64,000 nucleotides of DNA from Heliocidaris erythrogramma (GCA_025617745.1 CM046869.1:3806244-3870243), one strand, 5' to 3'; numbered from the stretch's first letter, positions 35,288 to 45,970 are shown. A program made the numbers and translations. The notes: generated by a model from the sequence alone, not told the origin.

Positions 35288-35625
35288 CTGTATACATTTG
35301 AAATTCCAAGACCCAATAGATCCTCGAATGCTGCTCTGAAATGCTAGAACCATTGCTGAAGAAAGAAAAAAACCTGAGCCATATTAAGTAGCCATTGCCT
35401 TAGCTGATAGCAGTGTTCTTGAAAAATAGCATGTTGGCATTAGAAACTAGTGGCTTCCATCTAATATCATTTTGCCATTAGAAACTAGTGGCTGCCATCT
35501 AATATCATTTTGGCTGGAAATAGGCTAGCTGTATATCTGTAAATTATGAAGATGTTCCTGATCCTAGAATGCTGTACTCACAAAGGTTGGAACCAGTAGC
35601 CACCAAAGCGAGATCAAAGCTGCAC
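35288..35625 (+). pseudogene. Two decayed tandem copies of DSN1's last exon
   Basis: Copy B (35288 to about 35380) and copy C (35529 to about 35625) both follow a conserved AG|CTGT as the true exon does. Both retain the segment encoding D-P-R-x-L in a shifted or interrupted setting (D-P-R-M-L-L and D-P-R-M-L-Y-S against D-P-R-T-L-L-S). In the spliced frame both reach a stop after about three codons. Between them GCATTAGAAACTAGTGGC-type text is itself duplicated (about 35434-35510). They lie in the presumed 3' UTR. Confidence 0.75.
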
Positions 35626-35771
35626 CAGGGCCCTGTTGCATAATACTTGCCATTAATGGTAACTACCATGGTAACATCACTCAACTGCCAATCAAAATCA
35701 AGGTTTCCATGGGAGTTACCATTGATGGCAAAGTTCCCGTTAATGGTAAGTTTTATGCAACTGGTCCCAGG
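35625..35771. repeat. Hairpin element GGGCCCTGTTGCATAA
   Basis: Arms CCAGGGCCCTGTTGCATAAT and AGTTTTATGCAACTGGTCCC, inner arms TTAATGGTAACT and AGTTACCATTGA, centre CTGCCAATCAAAATCAAGG. Different arms, same end style and CCAAT-containing centre as the other hairpins. Confidence 0.75.
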
Positions 35772-36219
35772 TGTGCAAGTGATGGATAGAAATAATAATA
35801 TTTTATTGTTTGGTGCATGACATAGTAAGGGAAGTCTAGTAACCAGTGAGAGCAGAATGCTCTTCCTAACTATTGAGTGTAGGGAGGGTTTTCTTTTCAC
35901 AATGCCTTCAGCATCTTCATTTCCTCTCTCTCCTTCTTCTCCACCTCCCCCCTCCCCCCACCCAGTCACTAACCTAGTCATATAGTTGTGGGTTGTGATT
36001 ATTATTTTTATTGTTTAGTGTTGTATCTATTGACATTCAGAATTGACATTTAGAAAGTTAAGTCCTAAATGGCAAATCAATCACTCAGCTAATTTACCAA
36101 CATCAGATTCCCTTATGTCTGTGGTTTTTCTTGAGATTGCGTGTACATTGCTGTAAACCAGATCAAGCTAGTACCACATAATTTATATTTTGTAATTGTA
36201 TAGCTATACTTCACAGAGG

Positions 36220-37863
36220 CAGTGTTGTAGCTAGAGCATTTTTAGTGGTGGTTGCAACCTCACTGACTTTGACCTGCGTGTGGAGCATAGGTGTGGAGTG
36301 AGCGCAGCGAACTCAGCTTCACGACTATCGACCAGGGGTTCCGGGCAACGCCGCAGCGGGGGTACAGGCATGACAGGGGGCAGCGCCCCCTAAGCTTTTG
36401 CCTTATACAATATTTAAGGCCCACAATCCCAATTTCTAGATACCCAAATGACTTAAAAGAGTCACACATGAATGGCTGTAACTGAAACAAATTCGTACAC
36501 TGCATTAGTTAGTAGATATCATTATAACACTGTCTACAGTACAATGTCATTATACTGAAAAAATGTGTGAAATGGATAGTGAATTAAATGCAATAAAAAA
36601 ACAAACAAAATATAGCTGTGTTGTTTCATTCATTCAGCTGTACTACTTAGTACTTACTCACCTAAGTCAGCTTCACTTTCACTTTGTAACGCCTTTCCTT
36701 TTTTGTGCCCACAACTTGACCAAACCACGTAATACTAGTTAGTGGTCATATATCATATTGACCACTGCGCGGGACTAATGCAAAAATACTACGAATTTTC
36801 TATCGCATGTACTAAAGGTATGGGGGAGGAAAAAGATATTTAAAATACTTCCTATCAAATTCAGCTCTTAAAAATCTCACTCCTACCTCAAATTGCCGCT
36901 AGGAAGAACTTCTGATATTTCCAGCAAAATCCAAAGTCAAAATCATGTCCAAAACCGAAGAAATTCCCGCAGATTTTTTTTGACGATCGCATGTTGTTTT
37001 TATTCCGCCGATGTTTTAGACTAAAATCGGCCAATAAAATTTTGTCCACAAAGGAACTCGGTATCGCGTGCAAACCATCGATCTCTACGATCGCGCATGC
37101 AGAAAATTGGGACTTTTACGCGTGTGCGAAAAGGACCGAATTTTTAATGACCAAATTTTGGAGGGGAGATGTCTGCGCTCGCGGCGATCAGGAAATGTAC
37201 ATAATGACCTCCAATACCCCGTTTCGCCATAATTGACGGTAAATTACGGATTTCATTTTTGAAATTACCTTTTCCAACATCGGTAAGTTGAATTTATTGT
37301 ATTTCATGTATATGTTGGTGTCGGTTTTTGTAAATTAAATGCCGATTTTGAGTGAATGTTAGTGACTTTTGTGCAGTGGTATTTGAAAGTGTTGAGGTGT
37401 ATGACTGCCTAGATTCTACACACGAAGTATAGTAATGACGCTTTGAGTGAATTTGACTGCCTTCGCAATAGGAAATCATCTTATTGCGAACCAACCCCAC
37501 ACGATATGTCCCCGGCCCCTTGGTCGCGGACGCCGCCGGAGATGCGGCCGGAGGCGTATACATAGCTAGCTAGCTAGCTATACGTTCGGATTACAATCAA
37601 TTTATATTTGAATTTTCACGTTAGTTTCAGGTTATACGAGTGTATTATACTTACAAGTCAAGTCAAAAATAATATTTATGGTCAATATCAAAGCACAACA
37701 AGGTCATTTCTGCGCATTATATGTGTGTTTTGGGGCAATTAATACACATCAAGTTTGGGGAAATAGTGGTGGGCGGGAGACTGATTTTCAGCCCGAGTGC
37801 CGGGCGGAAAACGTGAGTGGTGGGCGGGCCCGCCCACCGCCGCCCACCGTAGCTACATCCCTG
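36220..37863. mobile_element. hAT-type DNA transposon, non-autonomous, 1,644 bp
   Basis: Flanked by a perfect 8-base duplication CACAGAGG (36212-36219 and 37864-37871). Ends are inverted: CAGTGTTGTAGCTA at the left, complement of CAGGGATGTAGCTACGG at the right. An 8-bp target duplication and CAG(T/G)G ends are the hallmarks of the hAT superfamily. Short frames inside show no transposase motif. It encloses the second copy of the 660-bp repeat. Confidence 0.82.
36793..37450. repeat. 660-bp CpG-containing repeat, copy 2
   Basis: Same orientation and order as 21455-22116. Includes ACGATCGCGCATGCAGAAAA, close to an NRF-1-like GCGCATGC word, and TCGGTAAGTTGAATT, where copy 1 has TTGGTGAGTTGAATT. 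It is interior to the hAT element, so it was probably carried by transposition. Confidence 0.75.
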
Positions 37864-37976
37864 CACAGAGGATTGAGTAGATAATATTTTTTTATCAAGT
37901 TTATAAGTAAAATTGTTTTAATTGTATCAGCTATGTTGGAGCCGGAAGGGCATTCATCCTGTTAACCCGCTGACTA

Positions 37977-38294
37977 CTGGGGAGCGTTTCATCAAGCGTT
38001 TTGTCAGTGATTCTTACTGACAAATATGCTCTCAGCCAATCAGATGCAAGGATTCAGTAGCTTATAACAGTAACTTATAACTTGTCAATGATGACAAGTT
38101 TTATGAAACAGGGCCCAGGGGAGTGTTTTATCAAGTGTCTTGTCAGTGATTTTTACTGACAAATTTGCTCTCAGCCAATCGGATGCAAGGATTTCAGTAG
38201 CTTATAACAGTTGTCAGCAAAAATCACTGACAAAACACTTGATGAAACACTCCCCTGGGCCCTGTTTCATAAAACTTGTCATCATTGACAAGTT
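37977..38294. repeat. Nested and chimeric hairpin elements
   Basis: A left half of GGGGAGCGTTTCATCAAGCG type (37977 to about 38070) runs into a right half of TTTTATGAAACAGGGCCC type. From 38079 to 38294 there is one long palindrome: outer arms AACTTGTCAATGATGACAAG and CTTGTCATCATTGACAAGTT, then GGGCCC, then a complete inner hairpin (GGGGAGTG ... CACTCCCC, about 38117-38256) with CAGCCAATCGGATGCAAG at the centre. One hairpin seems to sit inside another. Confidence 0.75.
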
Positions 38295-38996
38295 ATGTCC
38301 AAAGTTCAAAGTCTGTCCAAAGTTTGCGTCCTGCAGGGCAACGGCATGGTCAGGTAACGATCACGGTGCCCTCTCGCGGCATAAAAATATCCACAAGCTG
38401 CGGTTGAGTATCCCTTTAATACAGGGATGACCCGGTTACAGCAGGCAATGGGTTCAATGATGAATTTATGCTCTTTCAGCTCCCAGCAGAGAACATCTCT
38501 GGTGGAATCTTGTAAAACCTCACTATGAATGGTCACTAAGAAAATGTTTGTATGAGAGTATTGATAATGACTAATTGCAAAGGAGAAACACCAATTTGAA
38601 CCATATTTATTGATTTTCCTTTAAAAAAAAATAAAAACCATGTGTACTATGTAAAGCAAATTTATTACATTGGTATAAGAATATGAAGTCTTGTGTAAAA
38701 ATACATGTAATTGCATTTTGTAGACATTGTACAAAAGATATGAATTACATTATACTGAAAAAAAACACGCTCTTATATTCATTTTGTATTTATTTAAAGT
38801 TGCTAGGTTTGTCAAGCATTTATGTAATTCAGTTTGATCTTCCAGTGAAATTTTATGTTAAAGTGTGCTTCTGTAAAAGGGACTACATGTGTTGTGAAAT
38901 TCAAGGTGGGGGGGGGGGGCATTGATGTGAGAGTGATATTAATTCCTTATCAAGTTATGAAATTTGATCATGATGGTGATAAATTTCAAATTATGA

Positions 38997-39146
38997 CCAG
39001 GGGCCTGTTGCACAAAACTGCTTTTGAACGCAACTCAGGGAAAATAAAACGCAACTTTATTTTCAGCCAATCAGAAGTGCTGATTAAGGACTTGCGTTTG
39101 ATTTTTAGGAGTTGCGATTAGACGCAAGTGTGCAACGGGCCCCTGG
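38997..39146. repeat. Hairpin element GGGGCCTGTTGCACAAAA
   Basis: Arms CCAGGGGCCTGTTGCACAAA and TGTGCAACGGGCCCCTGG, inner AACGCAACT / AGTTGCGAT, centre CAGCCAATCAGAAGTGCTGA. Followed by a GAT-rich simple-sequence patch (about 39155-39255). Confidence 0.75.
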
Positions 39147-39507
39147 ATAGCAACAATGAGGATAATTATGATGAAGCATTACAGTGGTGGTGAGGACAAC
39201 GGCAATGATGATAGTTGATGATTGCGATGATGGTAGTGATGGTGATGATAATGAATTAAGAAATAGAAAGATAGAGAGAAACCCCATAAAGATGGCAATA
39301 TGTAAGAAATGAAGATTATAGATAGGATAAAGAATAAGCATGTGGTGAGGAAGAAATAGATAAAAAGATGGATAATCAGAGAAAGATGACATGCTATGAA
39401 GAATTTTAGAACAAGAGAGATCCAGAAAGAAAGGGGGTATTATGAATGCAAAAAATTAACAAAAACAAGCACAAAAAAAGTTATAAAGAGATGTTTGAAA
39501 GGAAGTG

Positions 39508-39570
39508 TGATGGCTCAGTGGTGAAGCAGTGGTCTCGTAACCAGGGGTTCCTGGTTCGAAACCAAGTTCA
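39508..39570 (+). mobile_element. tRNA-like SINE head, truncated
   Basis: GATGGCTCAGTGGTGAAGCA resembles an A-box region, and GGTTCGAAACC is a consensus B box. The body expected after it is replaced at 39568 by a MITE. Probably a SINE cut by insertion or truncated. Confidence 0.5.
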
Positions 39571-39748
39571 GTGGAACCTCTTCATAACAAACTCCTTGGG
39601 ACCAAGGAAATTACCTCTTTATATCAAAACCTTGTTATATCAGGACTAGAAAAACCCAACAGAATACAAAGAAGCAGGACCAGAAAAATTACCTTGTCAT
39701 AATGAGAGTTTGTTATAATAGTGTTCTTTATAACGAGGATCCACTGTA
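39568..39748. repeat. MITE, GGAACCTCGTTATAAC family, copy 3
   Basis: From CAGTGGAACCTCTTCATAAC to TTATAACGAGGATCCACTGT, about 181 bases, inserted at the end of the tRNA-like head. Confidence 0.75.
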
Positions 39749-39865
39749 GATGCGTTAGTCCCCTTTGGTAAAGCATTTGTCCTCAATGGCCCTTGTCCTG
39801 TGGTTGCTTACAAACATACTCATGCTTTCTTAGTAGTCACGTGAAATAAACCATCAACAATCAAC

Positions 39866-40037
39866 AGGGGCGGATACAGGATTTTCAGAAAGGGGGGACG
39901 CACACTGAGGAACCCTCCGTTTGACGAAGCCAAACGGCCATCTAGGGGGTTCGGGGGCATACTTTGTCAGACAAAACGGGGGCCGGGGGGGGGGGGGTGC
40001 ACGCCCCTTGCGCCCCCCCCCCCTGGATCCGCGCCTG
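39866..40037. repeat. 172-bp MITE, GGGGCGGATACAGG family, copy 2
   Basis: Near-copy of 20342-20521, including GAGGAACCCTCCGTTTGACG and GCCAAACGGCCATCTAGGGG. ATCAAC is found directly on both sides (39860-39865 and 40038-40043), a possible short target duplication. Confidence 0.78.
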
Positions 40038-40255
40038 ATCAACCATCAAATAAATGAAAGATTACATGAAATAGAAAATTATGGAATATTTTTTTTAAAA
40101 GTCTCCTAGGGGGTGGGGTTATCGATGAAATTCAATGCTAGATAGAGAATGAAATTAAGATAGGGTGATAAAACTAGAGATGAATTGGAAAGGTTGCAGG
40201 GAGTGGAAGATAAGTTGGGAAAAGATTACCGGTAGATGAAATGACTTATACTATA

Positions 40256-40764
40256 CAGTGTGAGTCGATAAAAAGGACACCCATCTTCAAGCCCCAATAT
40301 CTTATAAACAAAGCAAAATCTCTGAATTATACGATAATTAATTATAGTTGACAATGTCTTCTTTAATTTGATTTGCTGCTCATCAAAATGCGATTATGGA
40401 TGACTGAGCATTATCAATGGCTATTTTTTAAAAAACATGTCAAAATCGCCTTTGCCCAAGTTTGGGATGGATGGTGTTCAGGAGTTACTTTCATTAATTG
40501 TAAGTGCATCGATCCAACTGGAATGGAGACCAACCAACCTTGGGTTGGCCATCCATTTCGTTCAAAACTTGGGCAGAGGCAAATTTGACATGAATCAGGA
40601 AAAATGTTGCTGTTCTGCGGCCATGGTCAGATTTAATTGATCAACTTGTCAAATTAAAGAAAACATGATAGGTTAATGTGAGTAACTTTGATATAAATCT
40701 ATATGCATTGATTGCAACAATATTTAGGGTTGAATTTGGGTTTCCTTCTTATTGACTCACACTG
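40256..40764. mobile_element. Tc1/mariner-like MITE, 509 bp
   Basis: Ends CAGTGTGAGTCGATAAAAAG and complement of CAGTGTGAGTCAATAAGAAG are inverted repeats. TA precedes the left end and TT follows the right. The arms continue inward (CCCAAGTTTGGGATGG against CAAAACTTGGGCAGAG; GTCAAAATCGCC against AATTTGACATG). No transposase. Confidence 0.72.
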
Positions 40765-41156
40765 TTTGGTTTATCGTTACGATTGTTAGATAGATCCGAT
40801 TCGGTAAATCTCTTTCGAAGAAGATGAGCTGCTCCAGTAAGCTAGGTACAGAGCCATCGATAAACAAGATTTTAGCCAATTATGGGTAAAATGGGGAACA
40901 GTATGGCACTTGTTGCTTTGTAGGGCAAACATATAACAAAATATTCGCCATATTGTGTCCAACTGAAACCGAGTTGACCAAACTCTGTGTATAGATGGCT
41001 CTGGCTGTTGTAGGTATACAGCTCCCTCTACATACCAATTCTTAGGAGGAATAGGATAGTCTTCTTCCATTCTTCTTGAGCAATAGTGTACAAATTTATG
41101 TCACTTTGGATTATAATATATGATCCATTAATCCCACTATGGACTATGCTTTACTG

Positions 41157-41199
41157 ACACACACATACACGCACGCACACACACACACACACACACCCA

Positions 41200-41238
<39 letters not shown>
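41157..41238. repeat. CA/GT microsatellite
   Basis: About 80 bases of ACAC with a few CCAC and CGC interruptions. Confidence 0.9.
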
Positions 41239-41242
<4 letters not shown>

Positions 41243-41869
41243 ACATGGCTTTACTTCCGAGGACAACTATTGTTCCTCTATTGTTACTCGTCCTCGGACA
41301 GTCGACGGAATAAGGCATAAATTCATTGTTCGACGTTCGAGGACTATTGTCCGGCTTCCGAGGACCATTGTTGTCATGATTTTTTTTTTGTTCTCTGTCC
41401 GAAAATGTCCTCGGACATAATGCTAAACAAACGCACACTATCGCACACCAGATACCTTATTAATTTAAGTAACCAAATGTAATTCTATCACTATATTTGT
41501 CCAACCAAAATAATGAAGGGGGGGGGGGGGGTTCTCCTGTTTTATTGGGTGTATAAACAATTAATACCATTTTCGCTTTTCTCATTTTCCATGAATTTCA
41601 CTCTCATGTCGGTTTATCTGATGCCGGAGGGAAATAGGGCACTGGCTGCTCTTTCAAGGTGCTTTATCCTATTTTTTTCTTTCTCTTTCTCTTTTTTTAA
41701 CGTTTTCCTAATTTATTTTGATTGCATATAGGGTTAGAGGCATGGCCCCCGTAGTACGTCATTTATTATCAAGTCTTGAAAAATGTTCAGTGATCTTGCC
41801 GAAATAAAATTTGAGATGAAGTTTTCTGCAACTGTAGTGATTATATCCCCCATATGATAACACGATAAG

Positions 41870-42033
41870 AACTACTTTCGAAAAATAAACTCAAGGGCAA
41901 TTTCAAAGGCCTATTGTACTGCCCATAGAAATCAGGTTCGGATTATGTAATACACCATGTAATGTTCGCACATTTCTAAAGGTGATAGACAGGGCTATTG
42001 AAATTGTCTTGAGTTTATTTTTCGAAAGTAGTT
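41870..42033. repeat. 164-bp MITE with AACTACTTTCGAAAAATAAA ends
   Basis: AACTACTTTCGAAAAATAAA and its complement TTTATTTTTCGAAAGTAGTT form perfect ends; the next inward words also pair (CAAGGGCAATTTCAA / TTGAAATTGTCTTG). Confidence 0.85.
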
Positions 42034-42095
42034 TTAATGAGTCAGAAAGAAGAGGATCTTGGGTATTTGATTCCAGTTCATCGTGACTTGGCCGT

Positions 42096-42168
42096 GAACC
42101 AGAATAGCCTGGTGGTTAAGTCGCTGCCCGGCAAGCAGTAGATGACAGGTTCGAATCCCGCTGGTTCC
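42096..42168 (+). other. tRNA-like sequence, probably SINE head or tRNA pseudogene
   Basis: Seven-base ends GAACCAG and CTGGTTC pair, the B box GGTTCGAATCC is perfect and TAGCCTGGTGG approximates an A box. The stem offset and the C before the would-be anticodon do not fit a working tRNA. No clear SINE body follows. Confidence 0.5.
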
Positions 42169-42479
42169 AATTTTTTCTGACTTGTGTTTTTCATTACAGA
42201 TCGAGCATACGATCTTTAACACTGGGAGTAAAATGCCTAAAAATTTGTTTACAAATTAAAATTCCTCCCATCAAGCTTCTTCGTTTACTAGTTTTTATCG
42301 TGTTATATACATGTATTGATCTCTCCGAATGACTACTGTAGTTAAGAATATAGGTCTACAAATTTTGATCGCATCATCTACCCTTTAAAGGTGACTAGGG
42401 GAAATCCGATTTTGAAGATTCACAGAGGAAAGGCAGGCTAGCATGCATCCATCCATGCCTCGTATTATGTTAACCAGTC

Positions 42480-42895
42480 TATATTCGATTGCAGAGTAGC
42501 GACCGCATCCGATGACTAAGCCTGCATTTGCAAATTGTCGGGAGGCTTCAAGTAGGCACTCTCATTTCGGAGCCCGTGCAGAGCGCGCAAAAATCAAAGT
42601 ATTAAAACCGGGAGCAAAACTTGACAGCACGCAGCACGGTACGAACTCGAGATTGTACATACAACACACGCGAGCTGAACTGGGGAGTGGATGCGAGGTG
42701 CTTCGGGTGTACGGAAGGAAAAGGTCGAGACGCTGGGAATTATTAACTTTACATTATACGGTGATCAGATCCCCAACACCGGTTCGCCGCAAGTGCCGTG
42801 GAAAGAGATTATGCATATATGTATACTGGGAGAGAGTGTTTAAATGAACCGGTGAATGTATGACTCCCTGCAGTTGCGGAAAAGGATATTGGAGA
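42480..42895 (+). promoter_or_regulatory. Possible 5' leader or promoter region of the 484-codon gene
   Basis: Richer in CpG than its surroundings (words such as GAGCGCGCAAAAATC, ACGCGAGCTGAACTGG, GGTTCGCCGCAAGTG). It lies 1.1-1.5 kb upstream of the ATG at 43971, and an acceptor-like GGTGTCTTCCAG ends at 43934, so a spliced non-coding first exon here would fit. The 111-codon frame in it shows no family motif and is not called as a gene. Confidence 0.3.
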
Positions 42896-43970
42896 CCCGT
42901 AAACCACCTCTCTACTGTAGTGACATTGGATACAATCCATACTTATCGGTGAAGGTGCACTAGATTTCACGAGCTTCTGATTTGCGGTGGATGCCTTGAA
43001 GGGATGCTTGTCCTGCATCTAGCTGATATAATTATGTCTACAATGCACAGTGTGTAAATGTTTTAAGATTAAGGTGTGACATGCGCACGGAATTGTACCC
43101 ATGTGGAATTAAATGGAATACATGTGCTCGCTCAATAGCTGTTGGATTTTGGTTAACCAGTGACAGTGTATAATATTATTCACGTCAAAGTTGAATTGTG
43201 CATCAATGGTGACCTATGAAAAGCAAGATTCTTCGTGATCTGAAAACTAGACAGCTGTCATAATTGTCATAATTGATAAACTCATTTTGTCTTTTGATGT
43301 TTTACATTGCTTAATGACGGCGTTGGATTCAGTAGGCCCGTTTGATGACGAACGTGCATACATTGGTCATCGACTTGGTTTTTTTTTCTTCATATATGAA
43401 TATATGAGATTCAAGCAAATTAAACACTGCTCCTTGAAATTCTCGTATTTGCATTCGTGCGATCATCACGAATCAAGACCGAAAGTGGCCTTTCCAAAAC
43501 AAGGAAATGACATATACACTGCAAATATCTGCATAATAAATGTGTTGAACTTATTGAGCATGTAAACTTTGGACCTGTGCGTGGATAAGCACTTTGACAG
43601 GGCGACTCTGTATCATCTGACGGATGTCCGTACAGCTGTTTTAATTGATTAGCAGTATTGTGTCATCGCCCTGTTGCTATGCTTAGAGAGTATATCTTGT
43701 ACTCCTGCATGTACCACCGGTGACCCTCCAACCCCCATGTGCTCTGCAGTTGTCGATCTTTCTCGGTATGACAGGTTAATCCCACTTCCTGTGCGCTTGG
43801 CCGCAGACGCTTTATTCATCGCTGACTGGTCGAGGCATCCCTCTTTTTAACGAGCAATAATTAGTCGTAGAAAGAAAACATTGATCATTCCGTGACCGAT
43901 CTCAATACACTGAGATTTCGCCGGTGTCTTCCAGACCTTTATCGAGAAGGAAGCAGATGTCACATTAATC

Positions 43971-45425
43971 ATGGGAGGGCAGAACGGAAAGTTGCGAAGG
44001 AACAACGGCCTGCGTCCTGAGAGTAACGCATCGCTCTATGGCCTCTGCATGGGACAACCGTCTCAGGTATTCTATAGCAAGAGCTTAGAGAACTGCAGCT
44101 TAAAATTATATCGGACTGAATCATGCAACGGCACACCGACTACAGCACATGACGAAGTGGTCGTTCTTTTGGACTGTGGCGGTAGGGTGTATGCTAATGG
44201 TAAACGAGTGTATCCATTTGATGGCTCTACAGCAGGCTTCGGATGTACATCGACGTCTGCACTTGACATTCCAGCAGAGTTTCCGAGTGTGCGATGGTCG
44301 GGCGAAATCGCTCGTATTCCAGGTGATTCCTACAAGATTGTTGGCGGGGACGATAAGATGGTCCAACCAGGGGATTATGCGGGAGCTCTTAATGTCTTGC
44401 TCTCTCTCATATCAGAAACATTCGATCAGTTGCTGAAAGACGGTTTAAAAATGCAAGAGAACATACGAATACTGGAGGAGGAAAATACTGCACTCTCCCT
44501 GAAAGTCCTAGAACTAAAGAGGGAACAGTTGCATACACAAAAACTGGAACTAGAGAAGAAAAAACTTGAACTGAGAGTGGAAGAACTGGAAACGAAAACA
44601 TCAATGTCTGGTCCGTCTTATCCACAGAGACGGAAGGTTCAGCCTCTGGTGCGGACAGGCTCGTTGGGACACAATGAAGTTCGAGCCAGGACCATGGAGC
44701 TGGAAGCAGCCAGCAACCCTAACCCAGAGAGGTTGTCAAATGGCTACGGACATACTAATGGTGTCCATCATCAGGACACAGACAACCCTCGAATGCGACC
44801 TCGCACTTCAGCGATATCCAGAATTCGACAAATTGAGAGCGAGAGGGAGGAGCTGAACAAAGAAAGTGCTGTCTTACAGTTCCAACTTGACAGACTAGCA
44901 TCAGAGCATCAATCCACAAAGACGACCATACAGTACACCAGCACACCTAAGCGCAGCCCACCTTTGTCCAAACAGCTGTCCAACACTAGCGTTAACAACC
45001 AACTAGGCGTCACCAGCAATGGCAGCCCCCTGGGCAGCACCAACTCCTTGAAGCACCGAGCTGTGGCACAGTGTCAAGAAAATGGCACAAGAGCTCACAG
45101 CAGCATGGAACAGTTAAATATCTCATTTGATGGTGGGAATAGCGACAAGTATGAGAAACTGGATGGAACGTGGGAGCGATATGACACCTTGAAGAGACGC
45201 TACGAAGATCTGAAGCAACGTCGTCTCCAGAGGATGAACCGATTCGCATCTCAGGATGACGTCGTGGGAAGCCCATCTCCACGAATCCCTCGACGAACAC
45301 CACTACCTATGGGACCAGGTTCTTCCGCTACTATTAATGGCTACTTGTCGGCCTCGAATGGTTTACCAGAGAACCGGCGAGGAAGCTCCGACAATAGCAG
45401 TGAGAATAGTTATGTTAGCCCTTGA
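43971..45425 (+). CDS. Uncharacterised coiled-coil protein, 484 residues, single coding exon
   Basis: An uninterrupted frame of 484 codons, with an in-frame TGA about 20 codons upstream and no intervening ATG, so the start is well supported. The protein begins M-G-G-Q-N-G-K-L-R-R, fitting the permissive N-myristoylation pattern with basic residues after it. Residues 60-145 look like a small folded domain (V-V-V-L-L-D-C-G-G-R-V-Y, later V-R-W-S-G-E-I, then Y-K-I-V-G-G-D-D). Residues about 150-208 form a strong heptad coiled coil rich in Leu, Glu and Lys; a second coil lies at about 284-312 and a short basic helix at about 400-424. Linkers are Ser/Asn/Pro-rich with S-P and R-R-T-P sites, as in cytoskeletal adaptors. 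I do not recognise a named family. Codon use and complexity look genuinely coding. Confidence 0.85.
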   Translation: MGGQNGKLRRNNGLRPESNASLYGLCMGQPSQVFYSKSLENCSLKLYRTESCNGTPTTAHDEVVVLLDCGGRVYANGKRVYPFDGSTAGFGCTSTSALDIPAEFPSVRWSGEIARIPGDSYKIVGGDDKMVQPGDYAGALNVLLSLISETFDQLLKDGLKMQENIRILEEENTALSLKVLELKREQLHTQKLELEKKKLELRVEELETKTSMSGPSYPQRRKVQPLVRTGSLGHNEVRARTMELEAASNPNPERLSNGYGHTNGVHHQDTDNPRMRPRTSAISRIRQIESEREELNKESAVLQFQLDRLASEHQSTKTTIQYTSTPKRSPPLSKQLSNTSVNNQLGVTSNGSPLGSTNSLKHRAVAQCQENGTRAHSSMEQLNISFDGGNSDKYEKLDGTWERYDTLKRRYEDLKQRRLQRMNRFASQDDVVGSPSPRIPRRTPLPMGPGSSATINGYLSASNGLPENRRGSSDNSSENSYVSP

Positions 45426-45970
45426 TGTAGATTACCTACATTGTTTCCAGAGGAAATTGTGTCCTAATCATCAAGAAGCAAGTCGTTTACCTGCTGAAAA
45501 TGGATACGTGGTTCAGCCCTAGGTAATCACGACCCTGGAATATCCTATATGAAGGGAAAAGAGGGAAATATCCAAGTGCAGTGTTGGTTTGAAAGAGAAA
45601 TCTGTCCAAATCGAATTTCTAAAACCAAAGATAAAGTTCATGGAAGGTGATCGATACCCAAAGAATGCAAATCATGGATTACTCTTTTTCTTAGCCTCCT
45701 TGGAACGACCTTGTCATGTAATTATGTTCGTCTAGGAACTAACATTTGCTGTCATATGTTTTGCCAAAATGTTTGCTGCTGATGTGTCATGGCGTGTGCC
45801 TAATAAGCCGAATATGATTTTCCCATCGCTTTAAAGTCTGCTACATTGTTTCTGAAATGGAATCCGCAGAAATTTGCCTGAAGAATGTTGTGCCTTTCGG
45901 AGCTCTTTTTACAGCACGGGAAGTGAATTTTCCTATTTTATGACTTGTTTACTTCATAAAAATAAATCTC
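45426..45970 (+). other. Presumed 3' UTR of the 484-codon gene
   Basis: Non-coding sequence after the stop, with a poly(A) signal candidate AATAAA at 45961-45966. Confidence 0.4.

Noticed and set aside
42096..42168. A functional tRNA-Ala with a GGC-like anticodon
   Set aside because: The spacing between acceptor stem and A box is wrong, the T arm is mismatched and the base before the anticodon is C instead of T; better read as SINE or tRNA-derived.
42512..42847. 111-codon plus-strand frame as a basic protein gene
   Set aside because: Composition reflects CpG-richer DNA, there is no recognisable motif, and its position fits a 5' leader or promoter.
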